This document shows, one piece after another, positions 1 to 7,338 of a stretch of 13,995 bases of DNA. The stretch is from Alphaproteobacteria bacterium (lineage in GTDB: Bacteria; Pseudomonadota; Alphaproteobacteria; UBA2136; UBA6156), in contig JADCGN010000036.1 in assembly GCA_020249005.1 (NCBI GenBank), forward strand, positions 1 to 13,995, written 5' to 3'. The position numbers and the translations under genes are program-made. Each line of letters begins with the position of its first letter. The stretch's first letter is position 1. The notes under the pieces are model-generated. The model was not told the DNA's origin, ran no database searches, and saw only the letters and a list, made by a program, of their open reading frames with translations.

Positions 1-423
1 GCCTTCGGCCCCCAAGTGGCCAAGCCCTACCTGTACGTCTTCCTGCTGCTGACCTTCGTGGGCGCGGCGCTGCTGGAATTTGCCCCGGACGTGCGGCAAG
101 GCGTGGCCTTGGTGTGGCTGACCGCCGACGTGACGGTGGGCCTGATGCTGGTGCCCAACCTGATTGCGCTGCTGATTTTGGGCCCCAAAGTGCGCACCTT
201 GCTGCACGATTGGTTGCGCCACCAGCGCACTGGGCTGCCGTTGCTGCACCCGGCGTTTTTCCATGGCCATCATCATGCCGCGCCCGAGGCCAAACCCCTG
301 CCCACGGCCGCCGCGCAGCCCACGGTGCAGAGGGTGAAAAAAGCCCAGCCAAGCCGCAAAGCGGCGGCCAAGCCCATAAGCAAGGCCAAACCCCAGCGGC
401 GGAAAACGCGGCGCAAACGTTAA
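1..423 (+). CDS. Alanine/glycine:cation symporter (AGCS family), C-terminal part
   Basis: This is the 3' end of a gene that begins before the window; the reading frame is open from base 1, so the GTG at 16 is internal. The visible 140 residues hold two hydrophobic segments. The second contains TADVTVGLMLVPNLIALLIL, which matches the last transmembrane region of sodium/proton-coupled amino-acid symporters of the AGCS (AlsT/DagA) family, usually written as ADxxNGLMAxPNLIALL. Such proteins import alanine or glycine across the inner membrane with a cation. After the membrane part comes a tail of about 60 residues. It opens with a His-rich stretch (FFHGHHHAAP) and continues Ala/Lys/Pro/Arg-rich, ending in RRKTRRKR. 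A tail this long and basic is not part of the conserved family core and probably lies in the cytoplasm. Family assignment is fairly firm; the substrate is inferred. Confidence 0.72.
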   Translation, partial: AFGPQVAKPYLYVFLLLTFVGAALLEFAPDVRQGVALVWLTADVTVGLMLVPNLIALLILGPKVRTLLHDWLRHQRTGLPLLHPAFFHGHHHAAPEAKPLPTAAAQPTVQRVKKAQPSRKAAAKPISKAKPQRRKTRRKR

Positions 424-435
424 CCGCCGCGCCAC

Positions 436-451
436 ACCGGCTTTGGCCGGT
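436..451 (+). other. Small hairpin after the symporter gene
   Basis: A perfect 6-bp stem (ACCGGC / GCCGGT) with a TTTG loop lies 12 bases after the symporter stop codon and about 50 bases before coxB. It has no T-run behind it, so it is at best a weak terminator or a 3'-end-stabilising hairpin. In GC-rich DNA a stem this short can occur by chance. Confidence 0.25.
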
Positions 452-500
452 ATGCGCTGCCCGGTTGCATCGGTAAGCGTCTGGCGCTAGGGTGCGGCCC

Positions 501-1427
501 ATGCCACCCCTCGCTGCCGTTCTTTCGTTGTTGGCCTTGCTGGCCGCGCCCGCCGCCCATGCCACGGGCATTTCCATCCCCTACGCCGAAGAGCTCGGGA
601 AAGCCGTGCTGCACTGGGGCGGGTTCCCCACGCCGGTGGGCCCGGTGGCCGAGAAAATTACGTGGCTGTACAACATGATCTTCCTGATCATCGCCGTGGT
701 GTTTTTGGTGGTGCTGGGGCCGCTCACCTACATTCTCATCCGTTACCGCAAGGAAAAGGTCGCCACACCCGCCACCTTCAGCCACAGCCTGCGGCTGGAG
801 CTGCTGTGGACGATCATTCCGGCCCTCATTTGCGTGTTCATCGCCTATGAAAGCGCGCGGGCGATGTTCAAAATCCGCACCATGCCCGCCGACGCGGTGA
901 ACGTGGAGGTGGTGGCCTACCAATTCGGCTGGAACTTCTACTACCCCGACGCCAGCGAAAACGGCAAGCACGTGGCCGCGCCGGAACCGACCCAGAATGA
1001 CCCGGAAATTTCACTGCCCAATGCCCCACGCCTGGCCAAGGAACTGGTGGTGCCGGTGGGCAAGCCGGTGGTGCTGCACATCACGGCGCAGGACGTACTC
1101 CACGCCTTCTTTGTGCCGCACTTGGGGATCAAGATGGATGCCATCCCGGGGCGGATTAACTACGCTTGGTTTAAGGCCGACCAACCGGGCAATTTCTTGG
1201 GCCAATGCGCCGAGCTTTGTGGCAGCGCCCACGGGGAAATGTTCTTCCGCGTAAAGGCCGTGCCGCAGGCCGAGTATGATGCCTTCATCGCCGCGCAGCG
1301 GGTGGAAGCCGGGCTGACCCCAACCCCGGTGGCGGCCTCGGCGACGGTGGTGGTCACGCCGACGGTGGTGACCACACCCACCGCCCCCGCCCCGCTGGCC
1401 CCGGTGGTGGTGAGCGCCAGCGTGTAA
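501..1427 (+). CDS. coxB: Cytochrome c oxidase subunit II (CoxB)
   Basis: This is the CuA-bearing subunit of an aa3-type cytochrome c oxidase; it accepts electrons from cytochrome c on the periplasmic side. I take ATG 501 as the start because an AGGG motif (488-491) lies 9 bases upstream; an in-frame GTG at 492 would add three residues. Numbered from that GTG, residues 4-24 look like a signal peptide ending in AAHA, transmembrane helices lie at about 57-83 and 104-120, and the CuA ligands are all present: H204, C239, E241, C243, H247 and M250 (CAELCGSAHGEM). The last 40 or so residues form a Val/Thr/Pro/Ala-rich low-complexity tail beyond the normal cupredoxin end. No coxA, coxC, ctaB or ctaG lies beside it: the next gene is convergent fabF, so this subunit is encoded apart from its partners. 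Confidence 0.93.
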   Translation: MPPLAAVLSLLALLAAPAAHATGISIPYAEELGKAVLHWGGFPTPVGPVAEKITWLYNMIFLIIAVVFLVVLGPLTYILIRYRKEKVATPATFSHSLRLELLWTIIPALICVFIAYESARAMFKIRTMPADAVNVEVVAYQFGWNFYYPDASENGKHVAAPEPTQNDPEISLPNAPRLAKELVVPVGKPVVLHITAQDVLHAFFVPHLGIKMDAIPGRINYAWFKADQPGNFLGQCAELCGSAHGEMFFRVKAVPQAEYDAFIAAQRVEAGLTPTPVAASATVVVTPTVVTTPTAPAPLAPVVVSASV

Positions 1428-1438
1428 CGGGTTGCCCG

Positions 1439-1478
1439 GCCAAAACCAACAGCCCCTGCGGGGGCTGTTGGTTTTGGC
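1439..1478. terminator. Bidirectional intrinsic terminator between coxB and fabF
   Basis: An 18-bp perfect inverted repeat (arms 1439-1456 and 1461-1478) closes a 4-base TGCG loop. It lies 11 bases after the coxB stop and 17 bases from the end of fabF, which runs in the opposite direction. AAAA and TTTT blocks sit inside the arms, so either strand's transcript has a GC-rich upper stem followed by U residues in the lower arm. This fits one terminator serving both convergent genes. Confidence 0.85.
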
Positions 1479-1495
1479 GAGAGCCTTGGGAATGG

Positions 1496-2746
1496 TTAAA
1501 CGCGGCTGAAAATCAGGCTGACGTTGGTGCCACCAAAACCAAAGCTGTTGGAAAGCACATGCTGGACGGCCACGCCATGCCGGGCTTGGTTGGGCACCAC
1601 ATCGGTGAGCGGCACGTTGGGGTTGGTGACGTTCAGCGTGGGCGGCAAGGTGCCAGTACGGAGGCTCTGCACGCTAAACACGGCTTCAATCGCCCCAGCG
1701 GCGCCCAGCAGGTGCCCGGTGGCGCCCTTGGTGGCGCTGGTGGGGATGGCCGGGCCAAACAAGGCAGCGATGGTCTCAGCTTCCTGCGCATCGCCCAGCG
1801 GCGTGCTGGTGGCGTGGGCGTTGATGGCGGAAATTTGGGTCGGCACCAGGCCCGCTTCGGCCAGCGCCAACTCCATCGCGCGGCGGCTGCCGCTGCCGTC
1901 GGCCAGCGTGATGTGCCCGGCATCGGCGGTTTGGCCAAAGCCGGTCAGGGCGGCCAACGGGGTGGCGCCCCGCTTGGCGGCGTGGGCGGCGCTTTCCAGC
2001 ACCAGCACGGCGGCGCCTTCGCCCATCACAAAGCCGTCGCGCGCGGCATCGAAGGGGCGCGAGGCTTGGACGGGCGTGGCATTAAAGTGGGTGGAAAGCG
2101 CGCGCATCGCGGCAAAGCCGGCAATCGCGGTGGCGCAGATGGTGGCTTCAGCCCCGCCAGTGATGACGACATCGGCCTCGCCGCTTTCAATCAGACGTTT
2201 GCCCCAGCCGATCGCGTGGGCGCTGGTGGCGCAAGCCGAAACCGGGCACACGTTGGCACCCTGCAAACCAAACATGATGCTGGCTTGCCCGGCCAACAGG
2301 TTGGGCAGCATGGCCGGAATGAAGAACGGCGAGACCCGCCGCGCGCCCTTTTGTTGTAGCGTTTGGTAGGCCTCTTCCATGGCGGGCAGGCCACCAATCC
2401 CGGTACCCAGCACCACCGCCACACGGGTACGGTCAACCGCCGGATTGTCCTTGATGTTGGCCAAGCCCGCCTGAGCCATGGCTTCGCGCACGGCGGCCAA
2501 GCCCAGCAGAATAAAGCGGTCGGCCTTTTTGGTGTCTTTGGGTTCTAGCCCGCTCTGGCTGGGATTAAACCCCTTCACTTCAGCGGCCACTTGGCAGGGC
2601 ATTTCCTGGGCTGCGGCGTCGAAGTGGGTGATCGGCCCCACCCCGGTTTGCCCGGCCAGCAAGGCCTCCCAGCTGGCGGCCACGGAAAGACCAAGGGGGC
2701 TAACCGCCCCCATGCCTGTGACCACCACGGCCCCCGGTTGCACCAT
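1496..2746 (-). CDS. fabF: 3-oxoacyl-[acyl-carrier-protein] synthase II
   Basis: This condensing enzyme extends acyl-ACP with malonyl-ACP in type II fatty acid synthesis in the cytoplasm. I choose the ATG at 2746 (MVQPGAVVVTGMGAVSPLG), which gives 416 residues, the usual FabF length, and starts just after the acpP stop. An upstream ATG at 2776 would add ten residues and overlap acpP by 26 bases. The Cys-His-His triad is complete: C172 in SACATS, H311 in NAHATSTPLGD and H345 in KGATGHLLGAAG, with K340 in the same motif. The C-terminal SNSFGFGGTNVSLIF loop is typical. A short deletion follows DAGHIT relative to the E. coli enzyme, which I would expect to be tolerated. It is the last gene of an acpP-fabF unit; no fabG, fabD or mltG neighbours are present. 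Confidence 0.96.
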   Translation of the reverse strand: MVQPGAVVVTGMGAVSPLGLSVAASWEALLAGQTGVGPITHFDAAAQEMPCQVAAEVKGFNPSQSGLEPKDTKKADRFILLGLAAVREAMAQAGLANIKDNPAVDRTRVAVVLGTGIGGLPAMEEAYQTLQQKGARRVSPFFIPAMLPNLLAGQASIMFGLQGANVCPVSACATSAHAIGWGKRLIESGEADVVITGGAEATICATAIAGFAAMRALSTHFNATPVQASRPFDAARDGFVMGEGAAVLVLESAAHAAKRGATPLAALTGFGQTADAGHITLADGSGSRRAMELALAEAGLVPTQISAINAHATSTPLGDAQEAETIAALFGPAIPTSATKGATGHLLGAAGAIEAVFSVQSLRTGTLPPTLNVTNPNVPLTDVVPNQARHGVAVQHVLSNSFGFGGTNVSLIFSRV

Positions 2747-2750
2747 TGGC

Positions 2751-2996
2751 TTAGGCCCCGGCGTGCTGTTCAACATAGCCGATGGCCGCCTTCACCGTGG
2801 TGATTTTCTCGGCGTCGCCATCCGGGATTTCCAGGCCGAATTCCTCTTCCAGCGCCATCACCAGCTGCACGGTATCCAGGCTGTCGGCGCCCAGGTCATC
2901 AACAAAATGGGCTTCCTCCACCACTTTGGCGGCATCCACGCCCAGGTTTTCGGCAATCAGGGCCTTCACGCGGGGGGCGATTTCTTGGGTCATCAT
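2751..2996 (-). CDS. acpP: Acyl carrier protein
   Basis: This small acidic protein carries growing acyl chains on a phosphopantetheine arm attached to the Ser of the DSL motif, here S39 (GADSLDTVQLVMALEEEFG). The length of 81 residues and the helix II sequence fit AcpP closely. Two ATG codons stand in a row at 2996 and 2993. An AAGGAA ribosome binding site (3006-3001) lies 4 bases before the first and 7 before the second, so the shorter 80-residue form is equally possible. fabF follows within a few bases, so the two are almost certainly co-transcribed and co-regulated. The usual upstream fabG is missing and its place is taken by a dienelactone-hydrolase-family gene. Confidence 0.97.
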   Translation of the reverse strand: MMTQEIAPRVKALIAENLGVDAAKVVEEAHFVDDLGADSLDTVQLVMALEEEFGLEIPDGDAEKITTVKAAIGYVEQHAGA

Positions 2997-3021
2997 CGGG
3001 TTCCTTTGTTACGTGGGGTTA

Positions 3022-3050
3022 GGTGTAGCGGAAAAGCTGTGCCAGGGCAA
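3022..3050 (-). promoter_or_regulatory. acpP: Candidate sigma-70 promoter for acpP-fabF
   Basis: On the minus strand, TTGCCC (3050-3045) is followed after 17 bases by TACACC (3027-3022). Correct spacing and position, in the 60-base gap between the hydrolase stop and acpP, support it. The match is partial: 4 of 6 bases at -35 and 3 of 6 at -10. Confidence 0.35.
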
Positions 3051-3056
3051 GTTTAC

Positions 3057-3737
3057 TTAAGCAAATGCTTTGTTTAGCAATTCCAGGGTGCGCGCTTTGG
3101 CCAACTGGCTGGCCAGCTTGTCAAACGTCTTGCCGTCGTCGCGGTTAAAGCCGTGGTCGGCCTCATAGACATGCACCAGCGCCTGCGGATGGTGGTGCGC
3201 AAAGGCCTTCAGCGTGGCCTCCAACGGGATGTAGCGGTCGGCGGTGGCCAAATGCACCAGGGTGGGGCACGTGGGCTGGCCCTGGGCGGTCAGTTCGGCC
3301 AGCATGCCGCCGTAATAGGCTACCGCAGCTTTCAGGACGGGAATCTGCGCCCCAGCACAGTAGGCACAGCTGCCGCCCCAACAATAGCCCAGGGTGGCGC
3401 TGGCCAGCCCCTGCCCCGCCGCCCACGTCACCACCGCCTGGATCATCGCCACCCATTGCGGCAAGGGCGTGGCCATAATCAACTTGCGGCCTGCCTCCAA
3501 GCCTTCCTTGTTTTGCGGCAGCACAACGCCCTCTGGGCGGCCGCTGGCATGCATCAGCATGGCGGGCGCGGCACACAGGTAGCCTTCCGTCGCATACTCG
3601 GCGCACACGCGTTCGATATGCGGGGTCACGCCAAAGGCCTCGTGCAGCACCACCAAGCAACCCTTGGGCGCGGTGGCCGGACGGGCCACCCAAATCCCCA
3701 GTTGACGGCCATCCGCAAGCGTACAGAATTCTTGCAT
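3057..3737 (-). CDS. Dienelactone hydrolase family protein
   Basis: This 226-residue cytoplasmic alpha/beta hydrolase resembles carboxymethylenebutenolidase. The family's Cys-Asp-His triad is visible: C119 in GYCWGG, D167 in ATADRYIP and H195 in ADHGFNRD. The HEAFG motif (32-36) contributes E33, which in the family pairs with the catalytic Cys. Dienelactone hydrolases open the lactone ring in chloroaromatic breakdown, but many family members, including probably this one, sit outside any aromatic pathway and have unknown substrates; no ring-cleavage genes are nearby. The ATG at 3737 has no strong ribosome binding site. It points the same way as acpP-fabF, 60 bases upstream of acpP with a promoter candidate in between. 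It is divergent from the PfkB-type kinase gene. Confidence 0.88.
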   Translation of the reverse strand: MQEFCTLADGRQLGIWVARPATAPKGCLVVLHEAFGVTPHIERVCAEYATEGYLCAAPAMLMHASGRPEGVVLPQNKEGLEAGRKLIMATPLPQWVAMIQAVVTWAAGQGLASATLGYCWGGSCAYCAGAQIPVLKAAVAYYGGMLAELTAQGQPTCPTLVHLATADRYIPLEATLKAFAHHHPQALVHVYEADHGFNRDDGKTFDKLASQLAKARTLELLNKAFA

Positions 3738-3758
3738 GGCTTGTTGTGCAGAAAACCC

Positions 3759-3785
3759 AGGGAAAACGCAAGCCGAACTTTCCCT
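3759..3785. promoter_or_regulatory. Inverted repeat in the divergent hydrolase/kinase intergenic region
   Basis: A perfect 7-bp inverted repeat, AGGGAAA (3759-3765) and TTTCCCT (3779-3785), has a 13-base spacer, so its centres lie 20 bases apart. That is about two helical turns, as expected for a dimeric regulator. It sits in the 77-base space where both divergent promoters must lie. No regulator gene is adjacent and only one copy was seen, so operator function is a guess. Confidence 0.25.
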
Positions 3786-3814
3786 CTTGCCAGCGGTGGG
3801 GGCCCTCGGGCAGC

Positions 3815-4816
3815 ATGGCGCCCATGAATACCCCCGCTAAACTTTACCAGTTCGCCGTGCTGGGGAACGCCGTGGTCGACGCAATTGCCCCCGCCACCGA
3901 GGCCTTGCTGGCCGCACATAAACTCATCAAGGGCGACAGCAACACCCTGTCGCATCCCGCCATGCTGGAGCTGGCCGCCGCCATTACCATTCAGCAGTTC
4001 CGCAGTGGCGGCAGCGCCGCCAACACCGCCTACACCCTGGGCAAATTGGGGGCGCGGGTATGTTTTGTGGGGAAAATCGGGCAAGACCCCACCGGCCGCC
4101 ACTTCGCCAACGATTTGGTACAGGCAGGCGTGACCGTAACCCCCGGCCACGCCAACCACCGCACCGGCGAAGTGTTTATTTTACTGACCCCCGATGGCCT
4201 GCGCACCATGGCGCAAACACAGCCCGCCGAACCAAGCCCCGATGATTCCTGGGTGGATGAAGGACTGATTGAACAAAGTGCCTGCCTGGTGATTGGCGCG
4301 TATGCTGCCGGGTCATTCCCCGCCGCCGCCAGCTTTGCCGCCACCACCGCCGCCAAGGCCGGGGGGCAGGTGGTGCTGAGCCTGGCCTCGCCCAAAGCCG
4401 TGCAAGGGGCCGCCACCCTGCTGATTGACCTGATGCTGAGCCACCATCCGCTGGTGATCGGCAACCAAGGCGAATGGGACACCCTGTTGGGCCTGACCGA
4501 CCCCCACACCGCCGCCCGACTGGAAAAAATCCCGCGCGTGATTACCCGCAGCGGCGCCGGCGCCGCCTATTACGACGGCCAAGGGCTGGTGATTGACAGC
4601 CCGACCCAACCCATCCCCCGCCCGGCTGACATGACCGGCGCCGGCGATGCCTTTGCGGCCGGCTTTCTGCACACGTTCATGGGGGGCGGTAGCCCGCAGC
4701 TGGCGCTGCAGCACGGGCACCAGTTGGGGCGGGCCATGGTGCTGCAATTGGGCCCGCGGTTGCTGACACTGCCGCAGTTGGATGGCCATGGCGCAGGGCT
4801 GCCACAGTCCGACTGA
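3815..4816 (+). CDS. PfkB-family carbohydrate/nucleoside kinase, adenosine-kinase-like
   Basis: This is a ribokinase-fold kinase that transfers phosphate from ATP to a hydroxyl of a sugar or nucleoside. From ATG 3815 it has 333 residues; ATG 3824 is an alternative start, and the longer open frame from 3746 lacks family similarity at its beginning. Visible motifs are GNAVVD (17-22), the substrate-side SGGSAANTA (65-73) followed by LGARVCFVGKIGQD, TRSGAGAAYY (about 244-253) in the nucleotide-binding part, and PfkB signature 2 DMTGAGDAFAAGF (272-284) with catalytic D278. The GNAxVD...SGGSAANT arrangement is the one seen in alphaproteobacterial proteins annotated as adenosine kinase, so purine salvage is likely, though fructokinase or another sugar specificity cannot be excluded. 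It precedes cydAB on the same strand with 89 bases between, so it is probably a separate transcript. Confidence 0.85.
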   Translation: MAPMNTPAKLYQFAVLGNAVVDAIAPATEALLAAHKLIKGDSNTLSHPAMLELAAAITIQQFRSGGSAANTAYTLGKLGARVCFVGKIGQDPTGRHFANDLVQAGVTVTPGHANHRTGEVFILLTPDGLRTMAQTQPAEPSPDDSWVDEGLIEQSACLVIGAYAAGSFPAAASFAATTAAKAGGQVVLSLASPKAVQGAATLLIDLMLSHHPLVIGNQGEWDTLLGLTDPHTAARLEKIPRVITRSGAGAAYYDGQGLVIDSPTQPIPRPADMTGAGDAFAAGFLHTFMGGGSPQLALQHGHQLGRAMVLQLGPRLLTLPQLDGHGAGLPQSD

Positions 4817-4845
4817 CCAAGTTACCCACAATTTTTTTATGGTTA

Positions 4846-4874
4846 TTGACAAGGCCCCTTTCTGGGCGTAGCCG
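4846..4874 (+). promoter_or_regulatory. cydA: Possible cydAB promoter (-35 only convincing)
   Basis: A perfect TTGACA (4846-4851) lies in the 89-base gap before cydA. The element 17 bases further on is TAGCCG (4869-4874), a poor -10. No FNR- or ArcA-like palindrome was recognised around it, although bd oxidases are often oxygen-controlled. A good SD-like AAGG (4895-4898) lies 7 bases before the cydA ATG. Confidence 0.22.
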
Positions 4875-4905
4875 TGCTGCGTAACCAAGCTAATAAGGTC
4901 ATCTG

Positions 4906-6285
4906 ATGGAATCGCTCGACCCCGTCCTCCTCGCCCGCCTGCAATTTGCCGCCAACGTCACCTTCCACTTCATCTTTCCGGCGCTGACCATTGCGTTGGG
5001 CTGGGTGCTGCTGTTCTTTAAGCTGGCCTATGCCCACACCGGCAAGTTGTACTGGATGGAAAACTACTTTTTCTACACCAAAATCTTTGCGCTTTCCTTT
5101 GCGCTGGGGGTGGTGAGCGGGATTACCATGAGCTTCCAGTTCGGCACCAACTGGCCGCGCTTTATGGAGACGGTGGGTAATGTGGCGGGGCCGCTATTGG
5201 CCTACGAGGTGCTGACCGCCTTTTTTTTGGAAGCCACCTTCTTAGGCGTGATGCTGTTTGGTTTCCGCAAAGTGCCGGATAAACTCCACACCATCGCCAC
5301 CCTGCTGGTGGCTTTGGGCACCACGCTCTCGGCCTTCTGGATTTTGGTGCTGAACAGCTGGATGCACACGCCGGTGGGGTTTGAGATGCTGCCCACCGGG
5401 CTGAACGGCGCCTGGCAGGCCCATCCCACCGATTGGCTGGCGATCGTGTTCAACCCTTCGATGCCCTACCGGATGGCCCACACGCTGCTGGCCAGCGGGA
5501 TTACCGCCGCCTTTGTGGTGGCGGGCTTGGCCGCCTACCGCTGGTTGCGCGATGACCGCAGCCAGGCGGTGCGCGCCGCGCTGAAAACCGGGGTGACGCT
5601 GGCCGCCGTGTTGCTACCGCTGCAAATTCTGGTGGGCCACGCCCACGGCGTAAATACGCTGGAATATCAGCCCGCCAAAATTGCCGCGATGGAAGCCAAT
5701 TGGAACACCCAAGCCCGGGCGCCGCTGGTGGTGTTTGCCCACCCCAACGAAGCGACCCGCACCAATGATTATGCCCTGGAAATCCCAGGGCTGGCCAGCT
5801 GGTTCGTCACCGGCAGCGTCAACGGCGTGGTGCCGGGGCTGAACGATTACGTGGGTAACCACCCGCCGGTGAGCCCGGTGTTTTGGGGCTTCCGCCTGAT
5901 GGTGGGGATGGGGCTGTTGATGCTGGCGGCGAGCTGGGTGGGGGCGTATTGGCTCTGGTGCCGCAAGGACGGCCAACCACCGCGCTGGCTGGCACAAGGT
6001 TTGCTGCTGATGTTCGGCAGCGGGTGGGTGGCTACGCTGAGCGGCTGGTACGTGACGGAAGTGGGGCGCCAACCGTGGCTGGTCAGCGGCGTGCTGCGCA
6101 CCGCCGACGCGGTGGGCCCGGTGCATGCCGACACCATCGCCCTGACATTGGCCGGCTACCTCATCACCTACGCGCTGTTGCTGGTGGCCTACTTCAGCAC
6201 GTTGTTCTACCTGGCCCGCCACGCCAAAGATGCCAAAACGCCCACGCTGCCCAGCTGGAGCTACCACCAACCGAAGAAAGCTTAA
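4906..6285 (+). CDS. cydA: Cytochrome bd-type quinol oxidase subunit I, cyanide-insensitive (CIO) type
   Basis: This is the heme-bearing inner-membrane subunit of a quinol:O2 oxidoreductase that reduces oxygen to water without pumping protons. It has about nine hydrophobic segments. Predicted heme ligands and key residues are present: H21 (QFAANVTFHF), E101 and E109 of the oxygen/proton region, H192 (MAHTLL) and M332 (FWGFRLMVGMG) for heme b558, and E385 in TEVGRQPW. The quinol loop retains K258 and E263 (QPAKIAAMEANW) but is short, so the protein has 459 residues rather than the ~520 of E. coli CydA. It carries the EIPGLASW...NGVVPGL block seen in the CIO/short-Q-loop group; the symbol cioA would be equally apt. 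AAGG lies 7 bases before the ATG. The start of cydB follows 4 bases after the stop. Confidence 0.94.
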   Translation: MESLDPVLLARLQFAANVTFHFIFPALTIALGWVLLFFKLAYAHTGKLYWMENYFFYTKIFALSFALGVVSGITMSFQFGTNWPRFMETVGNVAGPLLAYEVLTAFFLEATFLGVMLFGFRKVPDKLHTIATLLVALGTTLSAFWILVLNSWMHTPVGFEMLPTGLNGAWQAHPTDWLAIVFNPSMPYRMAHTLLASGITAAFVVAGLAAYRWLRDDRSQAVRAALKTGVTLAAVLLPLQILVGHAHGVNTLEYQPAKIAAMEANWNTQARAPLVVFAHPNEATRTNDYALEIPGLASWFVTGSVNGVVPGLNDYVGNHPPVSPVFWGFRLMVGMGLLMLAASWVGAYWLWCRKDGQPPRWLAQGLLLMFGSGWVATLSGWYVTEVGRQPWLVSGVLRTADAVGPVHADTIALTLAGYLITYALLLVAYFSTLFYLARHAKDAKTPTLPSWSYHQPKKA

Positions 6286-6289
6286 CCCG

Positions 6290-7318
6290 ATGGACACGCT
6301 TGCACTCTGGCTGGCCAACCCGCTGGTGATTGAGGGTTTGCCGTTGATTTTTGCCACGCTGATGGGGATTGCGATCCTCACCTACGTGGTACTGGATGGC
6401 TACGACTTGGGGGTGGGGATTCTCTTCCCGCTGGCCCGCGACAAGGACGAAAAGGATATCCTGATGGGCAGCATCGGCCCGTTTTGGGATGCCAATGAAA
6501 CCTGGTTGGTGTTGGCCGTGGGGCTGCTGCTGGTCGCCTTCCCGCTGGCGCATGGGGTGATTCTGACCGCGCTGTATGTGCCGGTGTTCCTAATGCTGCT
6601 GGGGCTGATTTTCCGCGGTGTGGCGTTCGAGTTCCGCGCCAAGGCCAAGGAACCTCACCAGCAGTACTGGAACTGGGCGTTCTTCGGCGGCAGCTTGCTG
6701 ACTGCGCTGGCCCAAGGGTACATGCTGGGCAATTACGTGCTGGGCCTGCAGCATGGCGCGGTGGCCACGCTGTTCGGGGTGGTGATTGGCCTATGTTTGG
6801 CGGCCGCCTACGCGCTGATTGGGGCGTGCTGGCTGATGATGAAGACCGACGGCACGCTGCAGAAAAAAGCGCTGCAGTGGGCCAAGGAAGCCCTAAGCTA
6901 CACCGCGTTGGGGATGGTGGCGGTGAGCATGATCACCCCGCTGGCCAGCCCGCGCATTTGGGAAAAATGGTTCAGCGTGCCGGACGTGTTCTACTTGGCG
7001 CCGCTGCCGTTGCTCAGTGCCCTGCTGTTTGCCCGGTTGTGGCAGCTGCTGCGGCAACCGCGGGTGCTGAAAGACGCCGTCTGGCAACCGTTTGCCAGCG
7101 TGGTGGGGCTGATGCTGCTGGGGTTTGTGGGGCTGGCCTACAGCTTCTTCCCCTACGTGGTGCCCGACCAGCTGACCATCTGGCAGGCGGCCAGCGCCAC
7201 CGGCAGTTTGGCGTTGATGCTGGTGGGCGCGCTGTTGGTGCTGCCGGTGATGTTCGGCTACACCTTCTTCGTGTATAAAATCTTCCACGGCAAGGCCACG
7301 GGGCTGTCGTACCACTAG
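6290..7318 (+). CDS. cydB: Cytochrome bd-type quinol oxidase subunit II (CIO type)
   Basis: This inner-membrane partner of the subunit encoded just upstream stabilises the heme core and provides a channel path. From the ATG at 6290, 4 bases after the cydA stop, it has 342 residues with eight or nine hydrophobic segments. Family motifs are LDGYDLGVG (35-43), IGPFWDANETWLV (62-74) and IFRGVAFEFR (107-116). The open frame extends back to 6230 inside cydA, but those extra residues are not hydrophobic and are not family-like. No cydX/cydS-type small subunit gene follows: only 20 bases separate it from rsmE. cydCD exporter genes are also absent here. The tight spacing means cydA and cydB form an operon, and rsmE may be transcribed with them. 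Confidence 0.94.
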   Translation: MDTLALWLANPLVIEGLPLIFATLMGIAILTYVVLDGYDLGVGILFPLARDKDEKDILMGSIGPFWDANETWLVLAVGLLLVAFPLAHGVILTALYVPVFLMLLGLIFRGVAFEFRAKAKEPHQQYWNWAFFGGSLLTALAQGYMLGNYVLGLQHGAVATLFGVVIGLCLAAAYALIGACWLMMKTDGTLQKKALQWAKEALSYTALGMVAVSMITPLASPRIWEKWFSVPDVFYLAPLPLLSALLFARLWQLLRQPRVLKDAVWQPFASVVGLMLLGFVGLAYSFFPYVVPDQLTIWQAASATGSLALMLVGALLVLPVMFGYTFFVYKIFHGKATGLSYH

Positions 7319-7338
7319 GGCTGTGCTAAAGGGGGCCA

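Noticed and set aside
464..492. TTGCAT / TAGGGT as a coxB promoter
   Set aside because: The -10 would overlap the ribosome binding site and leave too little room for a transcript start before ATG 501.
1524..2369. Two long plus-strand open frames opposite fabF
   Set aside because: They are shadows of fabF, caused by high GC at third positions; no recognisable domains or start signals.
4822..4830. TTACCCACA, one mismatch from a DnaA box
   Set aside because: A single imperfect site between a kinase gene and cydA, with no cluster, AT-rich unwinding region or dnaA/parAB nearby.
4831..4838. Run of T after the PfkB kinase gene, as a terminator
   Set aside because: No stem of useful length precedes the T-run, so it does not qualify as an intrinsic terminator.
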